Assembly: GCA_013138965.1 (NCBI GenBank)
Contig: WTBT01000048.1
Coordinates: 1 to 64,000 of the forward strand
Length of the DNA stretch: 64,000 nt
Direction of reading: 5' to 3'
DNA from: Candidatus Aegiribacteria sp.
GTDB lineage: Bacteria; Fermentibacterota; Fermentibacteria; Fermentibacterales; JCC-6
Part shown: one piece after another, positions 27,076-35,926 of the stretch
Position numbering within the stretch: position 1 is the first letter of the stretch
Layout: every line of letters begins with the position of its first letter
Program-made: the position numbers and the translations under genes
The notes under the pieces: generated by a model
The model's database searches: none
Told to the model about the DNA's origin: nothing
The model's input: only the letters and a program-made list of their open reading frames with translations

Positions 27076-28443
27076 TCACAATCCGTAAGATGCTGGTTTA
27101 AAACCTTTTACTTTACCGTATTTGCTCAGGCAAAGGTCGATGAAGTCTTCTTCTTTATCCGGAAGAGACTGCATTTCTTTCATGTAGCTCAGCAGCGATT
27201 CCTTCTCAAAGGCCGTCATTCTGAGAAGGGGATCGCCCAGCATCAGTTTTCCGCACTTATCAGCTGCAGCCCTGGCGCGGGTGTACATACTTTCATTGTT
27301 GTCAACAACGGCTTTGCCGATAAGCCAGGCATTGTCCGGGCAAAGCATGAAACCATGGGGTCCCCGATAGCGGTCGGAATTCACCAGGCATGCCTGATAT
27401 TCTTTTTGATAGCCAAGCGAAATGGCTGAATTCATCGCCGCGGTATCGTATCCGAGCATTTCAGCAAAGACTGCAGATGTGCTTCCTCCAAACATATTAT
27501 TGTATTCAACGGCCTCATTGGACCAGAGGTCACACACTGCTCCCATAACATTACCGCAAAGATCGGGATGGGCACAGGCGCTGGTCTTGCCTTCAGCTGA
27601 GATCGGTACACCGGTAATGGCCTTGATGACAGGATTTTCGTATGCGCAATCCTTGCCTGGTCCGGTTGCGCCACATTCATAGGCCACCAGTGTTCTACCT
27701 GCACTGATGGCTCTGGACAGCGCTGCCAGGGTATGAGGAATATCCTTGGAGAGAAAGCCGCCTGCCATGAACATGGCAGTATTTGCCTGAGCGCAATCGG
27801 TATCCCCACCGGCGATGCAGTCGTGTTTTTTCGCGATTTTCACAATTTGCGACCATAACCACTCCATATCCCTGCCACCAAGCACAGCTTGAGCGAAAAG
27901 AAGGCCGGTGATATCATTCCTAATCAGGGAATAGTCGGATATCTCCTTGCCCCCCAGGGACTCAATTGAGATAATGTCCGAATATTTCGCGCACTCATTG
28001 AATGATTCAAGCACTTTGCTTGTTGGTTCAGAATCTCTTAAATTCACCATGTCCGGCTTGCGTATGTCGGCAATAGTGGATCTATATGCGGACTTAAGCC
28101 CGTATTTATCCTTGAATTCAAGGGTCTGACGGACTGACTGGGCCGCGATTTCACCACCCCATCCAGGATTGGCGGTCATCTGGTATACATGTTCATTTTC
28201 AACCACCAGGTGGGGATGTCCGACCATGACACACCGCTCCAGCGCATCGAAATTTGCACGCTCAAACTCTCTTAAAAGCGTTTTTATTGTCTTTTCACTA
28301 CCCGGTCTGGGGTGGGGAACAATTTCAGGGATCACATAACCGCCGCCAATCGTAAGGCCTTGTTTTGTTTCTACAGGTTTTCTGGCGAATCCGAACATCA
28401 TTTCCGCGGAACTGCCATACGCCATCGAACTGCTCAGTTTCAT
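27076..28443 (-). CDS. mtaB: methanol:corrinoid methyltransferase family protein (MtaB)
   Basis: Zinc enzyme that transfers the methyl group of methanol (or a related methyl donor) to the Co(I) corrinoid on MtaC. 455 residues, family length. Glu161 (SIESLGGKE), Cys217 (GGDTDCAQANTAM) and Cys266 (GATGPGKDCAYENP) sit exactly three residues before the zinc ligands I recall for Methanosarcina barkeri MtaB (Glu164, Cys220, Cys269), so the metal site looks intact and the alignment ungapped over this span. GGAGG precedes the ATG. It is cotranscribed with mtaC, 20 bases away. Substrate identity is inferred from family only. The name clashes with the unrelated tRNA methylthiotransferase at 46179. Confidence 0.9.
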   Translation of the reverse strand: MKLSSSMAYGSSAEMMFGFARKPVETKQGLTIGGGYVIPEIVPHPRPGSEKTIKTLLREFERANFDALERCVMVGHPHLVVENEHVYQMTANPGWGGEIAAQSVRQTLEFKDKYGLKSAYRSTIADIRKPDMVNLRDSEPTSKVLESFNECAKYSDIISIESLGGKEISDYSLIRNDITGLLFAQAVLGGRDMEWLWSQIVKIAKKHDCIAGGDTDCAQANTAMFMAGGFLSKDIPHTLAALSRAISAGRTLVAYECGATGPGKDCAYENPVIKAITGVPISAEGKTSACAHPDLCGNVMGAVCDLWSNEAVEYNNMFGGSTSAVFAEMLGYDTAAMNSAISLGYQKEYQACLVNSDRYRGPHGFMLCPDNAWLIGKAVVDNNESMYTRARAAADKCGKLMLGDPLLRMTAFEKESLLSYMKEMQSLPDKEEDFIDLCLSKYGKVKGFKPASYGL

Positions 28444-28462
28444 TATTCTTCCTCCTCAGGAA

Positions 28463-29212
28463 CTAACCGTTCCACTTTGTCCGCATTTCCCACCAACTGA
28501 GTCCATTCAATGCATCTTCAGCCATGCCAGGTGCCTGGCTCGCCTCTTTACCCCATATCCCCAGGTCAAAACTCGTTACATATTCCTCGCTTACAGCGCC
28601 TCCGCCACATACAAACGGGATATTCAAACCCAACTCTTTCAGCTTTTCCGCAATCTTTGGAAATGCCGTCATAGTAGTTGTCATCAATGCTGTACCGGTG
28701 AGCATCACTGGATTATGAAGCTTGCAGGCCTCAACCACTTCATCAACCGGCACATCAGCGCCGAGATTTATCACATCGAATCCGGCAGCATTCAACAGGG
28801 CATTAACGATCACCTGGCCGATGTCATGGATGTCACCTTCGGCAGTGTGCGTGACCACCTTGGGCTTCTTTTTAACAGCCTTTCCCATCTTATCTTCACA
28901 TAGGTCTATTCCGGCAATCATGGTATCGGATGAAAGAATAACCTGAGGAAGAAAATATATGCCTTCATCCCACAAACGACTGACCTCTTTCATACCCGCG
29001 ATCAGCCCTTCATTGGTGACTTTCAACGGGCTTCTTGTTTTCAGAGCTTCTTTCACTGCACTTTCGATTGCCTCTTCATCACCTTTTACAACACAGTCAG
29101 CAACCTTTTGCAGAAGCTTATCTTCGGAAATATCTCGAATCTTCGGACGCGCGACCTCAATGTTGATGTCGTATCGAGTAAAAATCCTGGAACTATTCGG
29201 TGAATGTTTCAT
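28463..29212 (-). CDS. mtaC: cobalamin-binding methyl-carrier protein (MtaC type)
   Basis: 249 residues. The N-terminal helical cap domain (residues ~30-110; LIAGMKEVSRLWDEGIYFLP, LSSDTMIAGID) precedes a Rossmann-like B12 domain with the cobalt-ligand motif GDIHDIG (His129) and the downstream GTALMTTTMTAFP and FVCGGGAVS loops that hold the nucleotide tail. ATG 29212 has GGAG six bases upstream. First gene of the operon, directly followed by mtaB, the standard mtaCB order. Residues 1-25 are an extension of unknown use. Confidence 0.9.
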   Translation of the reverse strand: MKHSPNSSRIFTRYDINIEVARPKIRDISEDKLLQKVADCVVKGDEEAIESAVKEALKTRSPLKVTNEGLIAGMKEVSRLWDEGIYFLPQVILSSDTMIAGIDLCEDKMGKAVKKKPKVVTHTAEGDIHDIGQVIVNALLNAAGFDVINLGADVPVDEVVEACKLHNPVMLTGTALMTTTMTAFPKIAEKLKELGLNIPFVCGGGAVSEEYVTSFDLGIWGKEASQAPGMAEDALNGLSWWEMRTKWNG

Positions 29213-29240
29213 TGCGTCTCCATGACCTGTTTCCTCATAA

Positions 29241-29390
29241 AACCACTTCTTTGTGCTCCCCGCATTGAACTATCAACCAGCCGAGGTGACATGGCAGGCG
29301 CAGAACCCCGGTCGGGTTGAGAACCCTGGTATTATCCCCATCGAGGTCTTACCCAATGCAAACCGTGCAGTCAGTATGCCGGTGATATAA
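29241..29390 (+). pseudogene. short open remnant upstream of the mta operon
   Basis: 49 codons between two stops with protein-like composition (AEVTWQAQNPGRVENPG, IPIEVLPNANRAVS). No start, no recognisable domain, and further stops follow at once. It looks like decayed coding DNA, perhaps part of the same secreted-protein gene that continues at 29464. Low confidence. Confidence 0.25.
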
Positions 29391-29463
29391 ACCTTCACCG
29401 GAGGGAGAAGACCCGATGAGATCCACAACCTGCATATCAATATTACTCTCTGATAGACCTTAA

Positions 29464-30582
29464 CGCCAGTGTGGAGTATTTTTACTACCTCATCCCAGCG
29501 ATTCCACACATGCCTGCAGCGCGAGTCATATTGTCATAAGTAAAAGTGTGACGAGTTTAGGGCAGAGAAATTGCGTAATAGCGCATGAATTCCAGCATGC
29601 TGTCCAGTTCTCTTACAGCTACCAGGAGCCTACATGGTTCATGGAAAACTGCGCTGTATGGATGGAAGAAATGGTGTATCCCAGTGTAAACGATTACCTG
29701 ATGTACGTTAAGTATGGTGAAAATCCTCTCAGGTATCCGTGGAAGGATATACGATCAGGGTCTATGTACTGGTACGGTGGAGTGATATGGCCCTGGATGA
29801 TGTGGATCAAGTACGATGAGAATGCAGTACGTGAAATCTGGGAGCATTGTGCTGAGAACGCTGGCGCTTATATGATTGAAGCACATGAAGAGATGTTAGC
29901 CGATCATGGAACTGATCTGGAAGCGTTCTTCATGGATTATGGATGCTGGAGATGGTTTACAGCATCCTTTAAACCAGGTGAATATGGCATACACTGGATC
30001 CGCTTGGATCTTGCCGCTTATCAGAATAGATCGGTGAAAATGGATTTCAATGGACATGACGGTTTCGAATGGAATCTTGGTGTCATAAGGTGGGAGACAG
30101 GCAGTGACTTCGATTTCAACTGGTACGAATGCGAATCCAGGCAATATCCTCATATTTATTTCATCGAAGGAAAACGGGGATAAGACCTTGGTCTGTAACC
30201 GTATGTTGAAGAATACCAATCCAAAATATATTGTATACTTCACTCTCACAACGAAAGCTATAGATCATGATACAGTTGGCGCACCGGGCGAGTTTTTCTG
30301 TCTGTTCCTTGAAGAGAACGACCAGGAGAGGTCTCTTGTGCATCACTGAACCCGTTCTACGAAACCGTTACCTTCTCTGCAGCGGGAATCTCAGGTACAG
30401 CGTCAATCGAGATCTACAATGTTACCGGTCACCTGATAATCGAGTCTGACTTCACGGGAAGCTACTGTTGGAGCGGAGTTGAGCTCGACGGCTCGATCGC
30501 ACCTTCAGGAGTTTACCTTGTGAGGGTGGTCGATCAATTCGAAAGGAAGGCAGGGCTCGCGGTAACCAGATTGAGCCATTAG
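29464..30582 (+). pseudogene. decayed secreted zinc metallopeptidase (MXAN_6640-like) with T9SS-type tail
   Basis: Protein-like sequence runs through three frames. The central frame (29464-30183, no internal stop) holds the zinc motif AHEFQHAVQFSY (HEXXH), then WFMENCAVWMEE and a Trp-rich domain. After the stop at 30181-30183 the sequence continues in another frame (NPKYIVYFTLTTKA, APGEFFCLF) and then in a third from about 30343, where NPFYETVTFS and SGVYLVRVVDQFE form a FlgD/T9SS-like sorting tail ending at TAG 30580-30582. The signal peptide and N-terminus are missing. Two or more frameshifts and a truncated start make it non-functional. The family call rests on the HEFQH region and its surroundings. 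Confidence 0.7.
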
Positions 30583-30602
30583 CGGAGAGGTACGCTCTGT
30601 TG

Positions 30603-30663
30603 CAGGGTTACCGCCGTAAATATGCCGGCAATTTGACCTGGATTATTTATGGCGGTAACCCTG
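30603..30663. repeat. 20-bp inverted repeat
   Basis: CAGGGTTACCGCCGTAAATA at 30603-30622 is matched on the other strand by 30644-30663 with one mismatch, with 21 bases between. It can form a long hairpin. No T-tract follows, so it is more likely a REP-like element than a simple terminator. It lies between the metallopeptidase pseudogene and the long MITE copy. Confidence 0.6.
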
Positions 30664-30704
30664 ATTTGAATAAACTAAGAAAAGGGGCGTTCTAAACCTG
30701 GACT

Positions 30705-30868
30705 AGGAGGTTGTCCGACAATGGGCATTGAGCAGAAGAGCCTCATAGCTGAGATAGAATGATTACAGATTTGAGGAGAATACTGAATGTATTTGACGAT
30801 AATATGTGGTCATTATAGCCAGATATGTGGTTCCTTATGCCGATGCTGCATTATCGGACAGCCTCCTA
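30705..30868. mobile_element. MITE-like element, long copy (164 bp)
   Basis: Terminal inverted repeats: AGGAGGTTGTCCGACAATG at the left and the complement of AGGAGGCTGTCCGATAATG at the right (2 mismatches). The flanks read CTAGGAGG and CCTCCTAG, so the target may be TA. The rightmost 40 bases are identical to the short copy at 60304 in the opposite orientation, while about 100 central bases are absent from the short copy. It encodes no transposase. Its right end contains the TAG stop codon of the deacetylase gene. Confidence 0.8.
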
Positions 30869-31786
30869 GGGAATTCGGGATCTGAGAGGATCATGAATAT
30901 CCTCACGTTGACCGGTGGTCATGATGTTTCTCCATCCAAGAAGCTGTCTTACACTGTACTGGCTCATATCGAGCCTTCCAATGCGGAACCAGCCCTCAGC
31001 CGAATCAAGAAGACGTCCGATAGAGGAAACGCTTCCATCGGCAAGAAAGCCGATTCTCACAGCTTCCCTGCCCATGAACTGGAATCCGGCAAGATACTCT
31101 TCGGCTCCCGCACCCTTTGGGAATCTGCCTCCCGGATAAGCCATCGCGAATATCTCGGAGGTTCTTAGCCCCAGCCTTCTGTGAAATTTGACCATAGGCG
31201 TGAGTACGGCATTCTCCCATTTGCTTCGGGGAAGAACCATAAAATCAGAATGCCTGTTCGTGTGGTTTCCAATGGAGTAGCCCATATCAAGAAGGAGGTT
31301 GAACTTCTCCATTACGAATTCTTCCTGGCCGAAGGGGATCTTATCCCAGGAGATGAAGAAGGTTGCGCCACGGCCGAACTCCGGATGCTCATCACTGTAA
31401 TCTTCAAGTATTGCCACCACGCAATGGGGATCGATCTCCACTGTGCTTCCGCTCGGGATGAAATTGAAATTATCCTGCCATCCATCATCGAATGTGAGCA
31501 TCAGCGGTCTGCGGTCAGATGGAACCTGCATCAGTCCGTTCTCGATATCCACCGAAGCTATCAGAAAGAAGCCGGCCTCATCCAGAAGCTGGAGGTCCAT
31601 AAGCAGCCTGCCTGTGGAGATTCCGTAATATCCGTCAACGGGATCGCTGACATGGTGATACATTAGAACAGGTATACCGCTTGGCGCGTTAGCATCGGCT
31701 GGGTCTGGATCTGTGTAGTGGAGGCAGGTTGTTCTGCCCGTTTGGGGTAACCATAGAATCAGGAGGGAGACAATAAGCTGTATCAT
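30866..31786 (-). CDS. polysaccharide deacetylase family protein (secreted)
   Basis: NodB-type metal-dependent deacetylase fold. N-terminal hydrophobic segment LIVSLLILWLP fits a signal peptide. Motifs: IPVLMYHHVS, LTFDDGWQDN (metal/catalytic Asp pair), SIGNHTNRHSD (the two metal His), FAMAYPGGRFPKG. A peptidoglycan or exopolysaccharide substrate is likely. The start overlaps the lipoprotein gene by four bases. The last codon is followed by a TAG that belongs to the MITE end, so the original C-terminus may have been different. Confidence 0.88.
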   Translation of the reverse strand: MIQLIVSLLILWLPQTGRTTCLHYTDPDPADANAPSGIPVLMYHHVSDPVDGYYGISTGRLLMDLQLLDEAGFFLIASVDIENGLMQVPSDRRPLMLTFDDGWQDNFNFIPSGSTVEIDPHCVVAILEDYSDEHPEFGRGATFFISWDKIPFGQEEFVMEKFNLLLDMGYSIGNHTNRHSDFMVLPRSKWENAVLTPMVKFHRRLGLRTSEIFAMAYPGGRFPKGAGAEEYLAGFQFMGREAVRIGFLADGSVSSIGRLLDSAEGWFRIGRLDMSQYSVRQLLGWRNIMTTGQREDIHDPLRSRIP

Positions 31787-32502
31787 TGCGTCGGGACCAC
31801 GGTGATGCGGTCAAGGTTCGTGTTCATGTAACCGTCAACAAATATTCCCACCTGCCCCAGAGCAGGCATAAAGGTCCTCACAACCTGTATCAGCTGTCCG
31901 TTTACCCTTAAGTCAATGTAATTGCCGTGAATCAGCGCTGATACTTCCACTCCGGACTGGCTGTAGGGGAGGAGTCTGCTGGATTCAAAGGTATCCAGCC
32001 CCATTACCGGCAGCCAGAGGCCGTTGATACACCTTTGAATCGTGTACTGACCTCTCGAATTAACTCCAACAAGGAGGAAAGTACTAGTTGATTCAGCTCC
32101 AAGAACCAGCCCTACCACGCAGTGGGAGGGGGCGTTCACAAGATCAAACTGAGCTTCGACAAGCCCGTCATCTACGAGACCTGCTGTGGAAAGAAGTACA
32201 ACCGGTTCTGCAAAAATGGAGTTGTCTATATGCATTGATCCGTTGTAGACTTCGTAATAGCATGAGGAACCGAATGGTTTTGACAGTAGATAGTCAAAAG
32301 TGCAGTTCATCAGCGTATCTTCTGTTTCAGATGATGTTGAGAAAGCTGTTGCGGTATATATGGAAGAAGTGTCAGATGTTGCGGTCCGGGTAGTTGATAG
32401 GCCGGCGTAAAAACCCGATGTTCTGGTTTCACCGCATCCGGAGATAGCCAGCACTGAAGCAAGAAACAGTGCAGTGACAGCAGGATGTAACAGGAATTTC
32501 AT
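31783..32502 (-). CDS. lipoprotein with concanavalin/LamG-like fold
   Basis: ATG 32502 is chosen because GAAAGAAGAAT precedes it and a signal peptide starts right there; the longer open frame overlaps the divergent gene at 32546. Lipobox ISGC at about residue 23, a Ser/Thr-rich linker (TTRTATSDTSS), then about 180 residues of beta sandwich: YEVYNGSMHIDNS, VEAQFDLVNAPSHCVVGLVL, YIDLRVNGQLIQVV, GQVGIFVDGY. This is the pattern of LamG/3-keto-disaccharide-hydrolase-like domains that bind glycans. The substrate is unknown. It is coupled to the deacetylase gene. Confidence 0.7.
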   Translation of the reverse strand: MKFLLHPAVTALFLASVLAISGCGETRTSGFYAGLSTTRTATSDTSSIYTATAFSTSSETEDTLMNCTFDYLLSKPFGSSCYYEVYNGSMHIDNSIFAEPVVLLSTAGLVDDGLVEAQFDLVNAPSHCVVGLVLGAESTSTFLLVGVNSRGQYTIQRCINGLWLPVMGLDTFESSRLLPYSQSGVEVSALIHGNYIDLRVNGQLIQVVRTFMPALGQVGIFVDGYMNTNLDRITVVPTQ

Positions 32503-32545
32503 GATTCTTCTTTCATGATTTGAGTGACAAGGGGTATTGGAACCA

Positions 32546-33406
32546 ATGGAAAGTACTTCCCGCAGCCTGATTTGTCCAGTGCTCTGTAGCATTATTCTTA
32601 CCGGTATGATGTTCATATCAGCCTGCTCCTCCCCTGAGGGAGCTAAAGAAGCGGTATCATTCACCGAACGCGGGGCAGTAACTGCGTATGCCTCTGAAGT
32701 CGCAGGATTCAGGTTCGAGGTCTCGCCGCCGGACACTATATCGTTGAAATGGTCAGGGGAGGGATCGGCAGTGGTTACCGATATACACGTTTCCTCCGGG
32801 CAGGAGATCCAGGAGGGTGATACACTGTTTCAGCTTCTGGAAGACATTCATATTATTGAGATGGAAAGGGTTTCAATGCAACTTGATATGGTTTCCGCCA
32901 TGTTGCCTTCAGATTCACTTCTGCGGCAAAAGGCGGATAGCCTGACACAACTTCTTGATTCCCTGTTCTACAATGAGAAAACTCTTTATCTATCCCCACT
33001 GAACGGTACCGCTACAGAAGTTCTTATCGCGGCTGATCAGCGGATAAGACCCGGGAATGCTGTTGCCGATGTATCCATTGCCAGCACCGAGCTCTTCCAT
33101 GTGTTTCCTCCACCTGATTGCACAGTGAATTCCTGGCCTGCGGGAGGGAGCGATATCCGTTTAGTTGAGGAAAGAACTGGATATGCTGTATATTCAGGGG
33201 AACTGCAGGCCATTGAAGCCCGGTTATCAGAGCTTCTTGCAGTGCCACGTGAGGCAGTATACGAAAGTGAACTTGAGAGTTATGTGGTTACGGTAGATCA
33301 TGATACAATTACAGTATCCCGGGTGGGTGAGAAGGAAAACAATCTTGTGATAATACTGTCACCGGAACCTCTTACTTTGAATCTTCTGACGTGGACTGAG
33401 AAATGA
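32546..33406 (+). CDS. lipoprotein resembling an RND/HlyD periplasmic adaptor
   Basis: Lipobox FISAC near residue 27. The region SGEGSAVVTDIHVSSGQEIQ followed by EGDTLFQL is the first half of a biotinyl-lipoyl-like domain, a short helical hairpin follows (MQLDMVSAMLPSDSLL, LTQLLDSLFY), and the second lipoyl half is LSPLNGTATEVLIAADQRIR and PGNAVADVS. This is the plan of an efflux periplasmic adaptor, but short, and no pump or TolC gene is adjacent. The start could also be TTG 32537. It begins the long plus-strand gene run. Confidence 0.6.
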   Translation: MESTSRSLICPVLCSIILTGMMFISACSSPEGAKEAVSFTERGAVTAYASEVAGFRFEVSPPDTISLKWSGEGSAVVTDIHVSSGQEIQEGDTLFQLLEDIHIIEMERVSMQLDMVSAMLPSDSLLRQKADSLTQLLDSLFYNEKTLYLSPLNGTATEVLIAADQRIRPGNAVADVSIASTELFHVFPPPDCTVNSWPAGGSDIRLVEERTGYAVYSGELQAIEARLSELLAVPREAVYESELESYVVTVDHDTITVSRVGEKENNLVIILSPEPLTLNLLTWTEK

Positions 33407-33419
33407 ATGGAGAATTCTC

Positions 33420-34688
33420 TTGAACGCTGAGTCACCCGAGCTTGTTTTCAGAACTTCCTACAATTATGCACCACTTCCGGGCAGGGTAGTCGATCTCTTC
33501 AACGAATGGAAAAAAGAGGGTAAACTGGGTTTCATGGAGCTTCCGGGAGATTCTGAACTTCTCGCTGAAACGCTGCGGCTTGTGGATACAGTAAGGGGGT
33601 ACGCTGACCGCATGATAGTCTGCGGTATAGGCGGATCGTCCCTGGGGCTCAGAGCTCTTCTGAGCGCTTTCTCTAAAACCCCGGATAAGAAAGAGATCGT
33701 AATGGTGGCGGATTCACCGGATTCGGCTCTTATCCGTGAGCTTACCAGTTGTATGGATCCCGACAGGACATCGGTTACTGTTGTCACCAAATCTGGCGGC
33801 ACTGCTGAAACACTATCCCTATTTCTTTCTCTGTACAGTTGGATCGCCGAATCGGCAAACGGGGAAGAGGGAATAACAGTAATAACTGACCCTGAAAAGG
33901 GAGATCTTCGGCGGCTGGCAAGTGACAGAAAATGGTCATCACTTCCCGTTCCTTCCTCTGTAGGGGGGAGATACAGTGTTCTCAGTCCGGTGGGTCTCTT
34001 TCCCGCTGCTTTTGCGGAAATCAATGTGAAGGCTCTGCTTCAGGGCGCGCGGACAGTGATAACGGATTTTCGGGAGAGAGGCGCCGCAAGCCTGGCTGCG
34101 GAAATCGCCGCGGGATTCGTAAGTAATATCTCCAGTTATCCTGTTCACGCGCTGTTTCCATATAACGACAGGCTATTTGACACGGCGCTATGGTTCTCTC
34201 AACTCTGGGCGGAAAGCCTTGGCAAGAAGATGGATCTCTCGGGAAAGCCAACGGTGACGGGACAGACTCCACTCGCATGCAGGGGACCGGCTGACCAGCA
34301 TTCTCTGCTTCAGCTGTTCATGGAGGGACCGGGGGACAAGACTGTGACCATTCTCACAACGCAGCCGGACAGGAATGCACCGAGAATACCGGCGGGATTC
34401 GAAGAATACCCTTCTATGGCATACCTTGAAGGTTATACCCCCGATGAACTTAGAATAGCTGAAGCCTCAGCCACGGGAAAGGCTCTTGAAGAGAACGGCA
34501 TACCGGTCAGTTACCTCGAAATGAAGAAACTGGATGAAAGAACCCTTGGAGAACTTATAATGTCACTTGAGATAGCAACCGTTCTGACGGGGCTGGCGCT
34601 TGATATCAACCCCCTTGACCAGCCAGGCGTGGAGAGGGGCAAGGTTCTGACCTATGCAGCCCTGAACCGTCCGGGGTATGAAGCTTGA
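33420..34688 (+). CDS. pgi: glucose-6-phosphate isomerase
   Basis: Interconverts glucose-6-P and fructose-6-P. TTG start with GGAG about eight bases upstream. Family motifs: VCGIGGSSLGLRA, VVTKSGGTAETL (phosphate binding), GGRYSVLSPVG, and LWAESLGKK. The C-terminal His/Lys region QHSLLQLFMEGP is present. 422 residues, close to the short bacterial/archaeal-type Pgi. The start of the next gene overlaps its stop by four bases. Confidence 0.93.
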   Translation: MNAESPELVFRTSYNYAPLPGRVVDLFNEWKKEGKLGFMELPGDSELLAETLRLVDTVRGYADRMIVCGIGGSSLGLRALLSAFSKTPDKKEIVMVADSPDSALIRELTSCMDPDRTSVTVVTKSGGTAETLSLFLSLYSWIAESANGEEGITVITDPEKGDLRRLASDRKWSSLPVPSSVGGRYSVLSPVGLFPAAFAEINVKALLQGARTVITDFRERGAASLAAEIAAGFVSNISSYPVHALFPYNDRLFDTALWFSQLWAESLGKKMDLSGKPTVTGQTPLACRGPADQHSLLQLFMEGPGDKTVTILTTQPDRNAPRIPAGFEEYPSMAYLEGYTPDELRIAEASATGKALEENGIPVSYLEMKKLDERTLGELIMSLEIATVLTGLALDINPLDQPGVERGKVLTYAALNRPGYEA

Positions 34689-35926
34689 TAAACTGCCTTA
34701 TCCTTTCCGTTCTGACTGCTGTTATTGTTCTTCAGCCCGATCCGTCTGATGTTCTGGAGACATCACCCATTTACTCATGGACGGTTTCACAGCTGCTTGA
34801 CTGGGAGACAAGATTTGTGAGGGATGGTGTTCCGGTGATAAGCTCCGGGTTTCAGCCGTTTCCCGGATGGGGGTCATTCGAGTCCATGAGCCTTAAATCT
34901 CCACTGGAAGCAGGAGTCTGGGGAAACGGAAGCTGGGAAATTGATTTTGCTTCCTTTGCTGTTCCGGAGAGTTCATTTTCGAGCGGAGTGGGTCTGATCC
35001 AAAACACTTCATTAAACAGCAGATATTCAGCCTATCTAAGAAGACCGCTGATGTCCCGTTTGCTGGTTGATTTTACGATGTCCAGAGAGGATACCCTTAA
35101 TAATCAGAGGTACATCTTCCGTTCCGGCGAATTTGAAACTGGAGGCCGAGGCTGGCAGTCAACTGAAGATGGCTATACCCTGTGGGCCGGATGGAATCAA
35201 GGGGATGCAGCAGCCAGGATTTCATTCGCTCACTTTCATCCGGGGGGCAGGTACTGGGAAGCTCTTGGTTCCTATAGAATGGAGGTCTCCCGGTATGATA
35301 TCCGAACCGCATGTGCAGTAAGCATTTCTGATGATTCGATCCTCCATGCTGAAGCTCATATCCGGCTTGAATTCCCCGTATTTGGAATGAGGACTGTGTT
35401 AAGAAGCGATATTGTTGACCTTGATGGAGATGCTTTCCCCGGGGGCACTGCCGGTATACTCGCAGAATCAGGAATCTTCAACCTTCAGGCCGGGATTGCT
35501 GTCATGCCGGATTCCGATCCACGTTTTGTAGGGGTGGCAGGTATTGATCCTCTTGAGATTACTCTGGAAGCTGATAAGGATGGTTTTGAGGGAGGAATAC
35601 AATCTCTGATAAGCACCAGTTACGGTTTTATGCATCTTGGAACCTCAATTAAGGAAGACACGGTCCGTTTCAGCGGAATCGCCCTGCCCTCTCTCCCCTG
35701 GGGAGCTTCGGGAAGGATACATGGAGGAGTTTCCTGGGAGCTCCTGCGAGCCGACAGCAATACCAGCGGAACCATGGATATCAAGTCCTTGTTTACATTA
35801 GGAGGGTTTGCATTCATTTTTGCACTTGAGGATGTTCTGGACGATTACAGAAGTTATTCATTCGGAATAACATGGACTTTCAGCGATCATCCGCCGCGGA
35901 TTATCGAAGAGGATGACAGAAACTGA
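34685..35926 (+). CDS. predicted exported beta-rich envelope protein
   Basis: 413 residues, TTG start within the pgi stop. Signal peptide CLILSVLTAVIVL, then alternating aromatic/polar beta strands throughout (SWEIDFASFAVP, RLLVDFTMSR, GYTLWAGWN, YSFGITWTFSDH), with a late strand rich in aromatic residues, as in outer-membrane barrels. No family recognised. It sits between pgi and purN with overlaps on both sides, so it is cotranscribed with metabolic genes without an obvious functional link. Confidence 0.5.
   Translation: MINCLILSVLTAVIVLQPDPSDVLETSPIYSWTVSQLLDWETRFVRDGVPVISSGFQPFPGWGSFESMSLKSPLEAGVWGNGSWEIDFASFAVPESSFSSGVGLIQNTSLNSRYSAYLRRPLMSRLLVDFTMSREDTLNNQRYIFRSGEFETGGRGWQSTEDGYTLWAGWNQGDAAARISFAHFHPGGRYWEALGSYRMEVSRYDIRTACAVSISDDSILHAEAHIRLEFPVFGMRTVLRSDIVDLDGDAFPGGTAGILAESGIFNLQAGIAVMPDSDPRFVGVAGIDPLEITLEADKDGFEGGIQSLISTSYGFMHLGTSIKEDTVRFSGIALPSLPWGASGRIHGGVSWELLRADSNTSGTMDIKSLFTLGGFAFIFALEDVLDDYRSYSFGITWTFSDHPPRIIEEDDRN

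Noticed and set aside
30806-31168. Plus-strand gene starting in the MITE
   Set aside because: It runs antisense to the deacetylase, whose catalytic motifs are clear.
31783-32736. Lipoprotein with an 80-residue longer N-terminus
   Set aside because: The extra part has no protein-like features, overlaps the divergent adaptor gene, and precedes a typical signal peptide.
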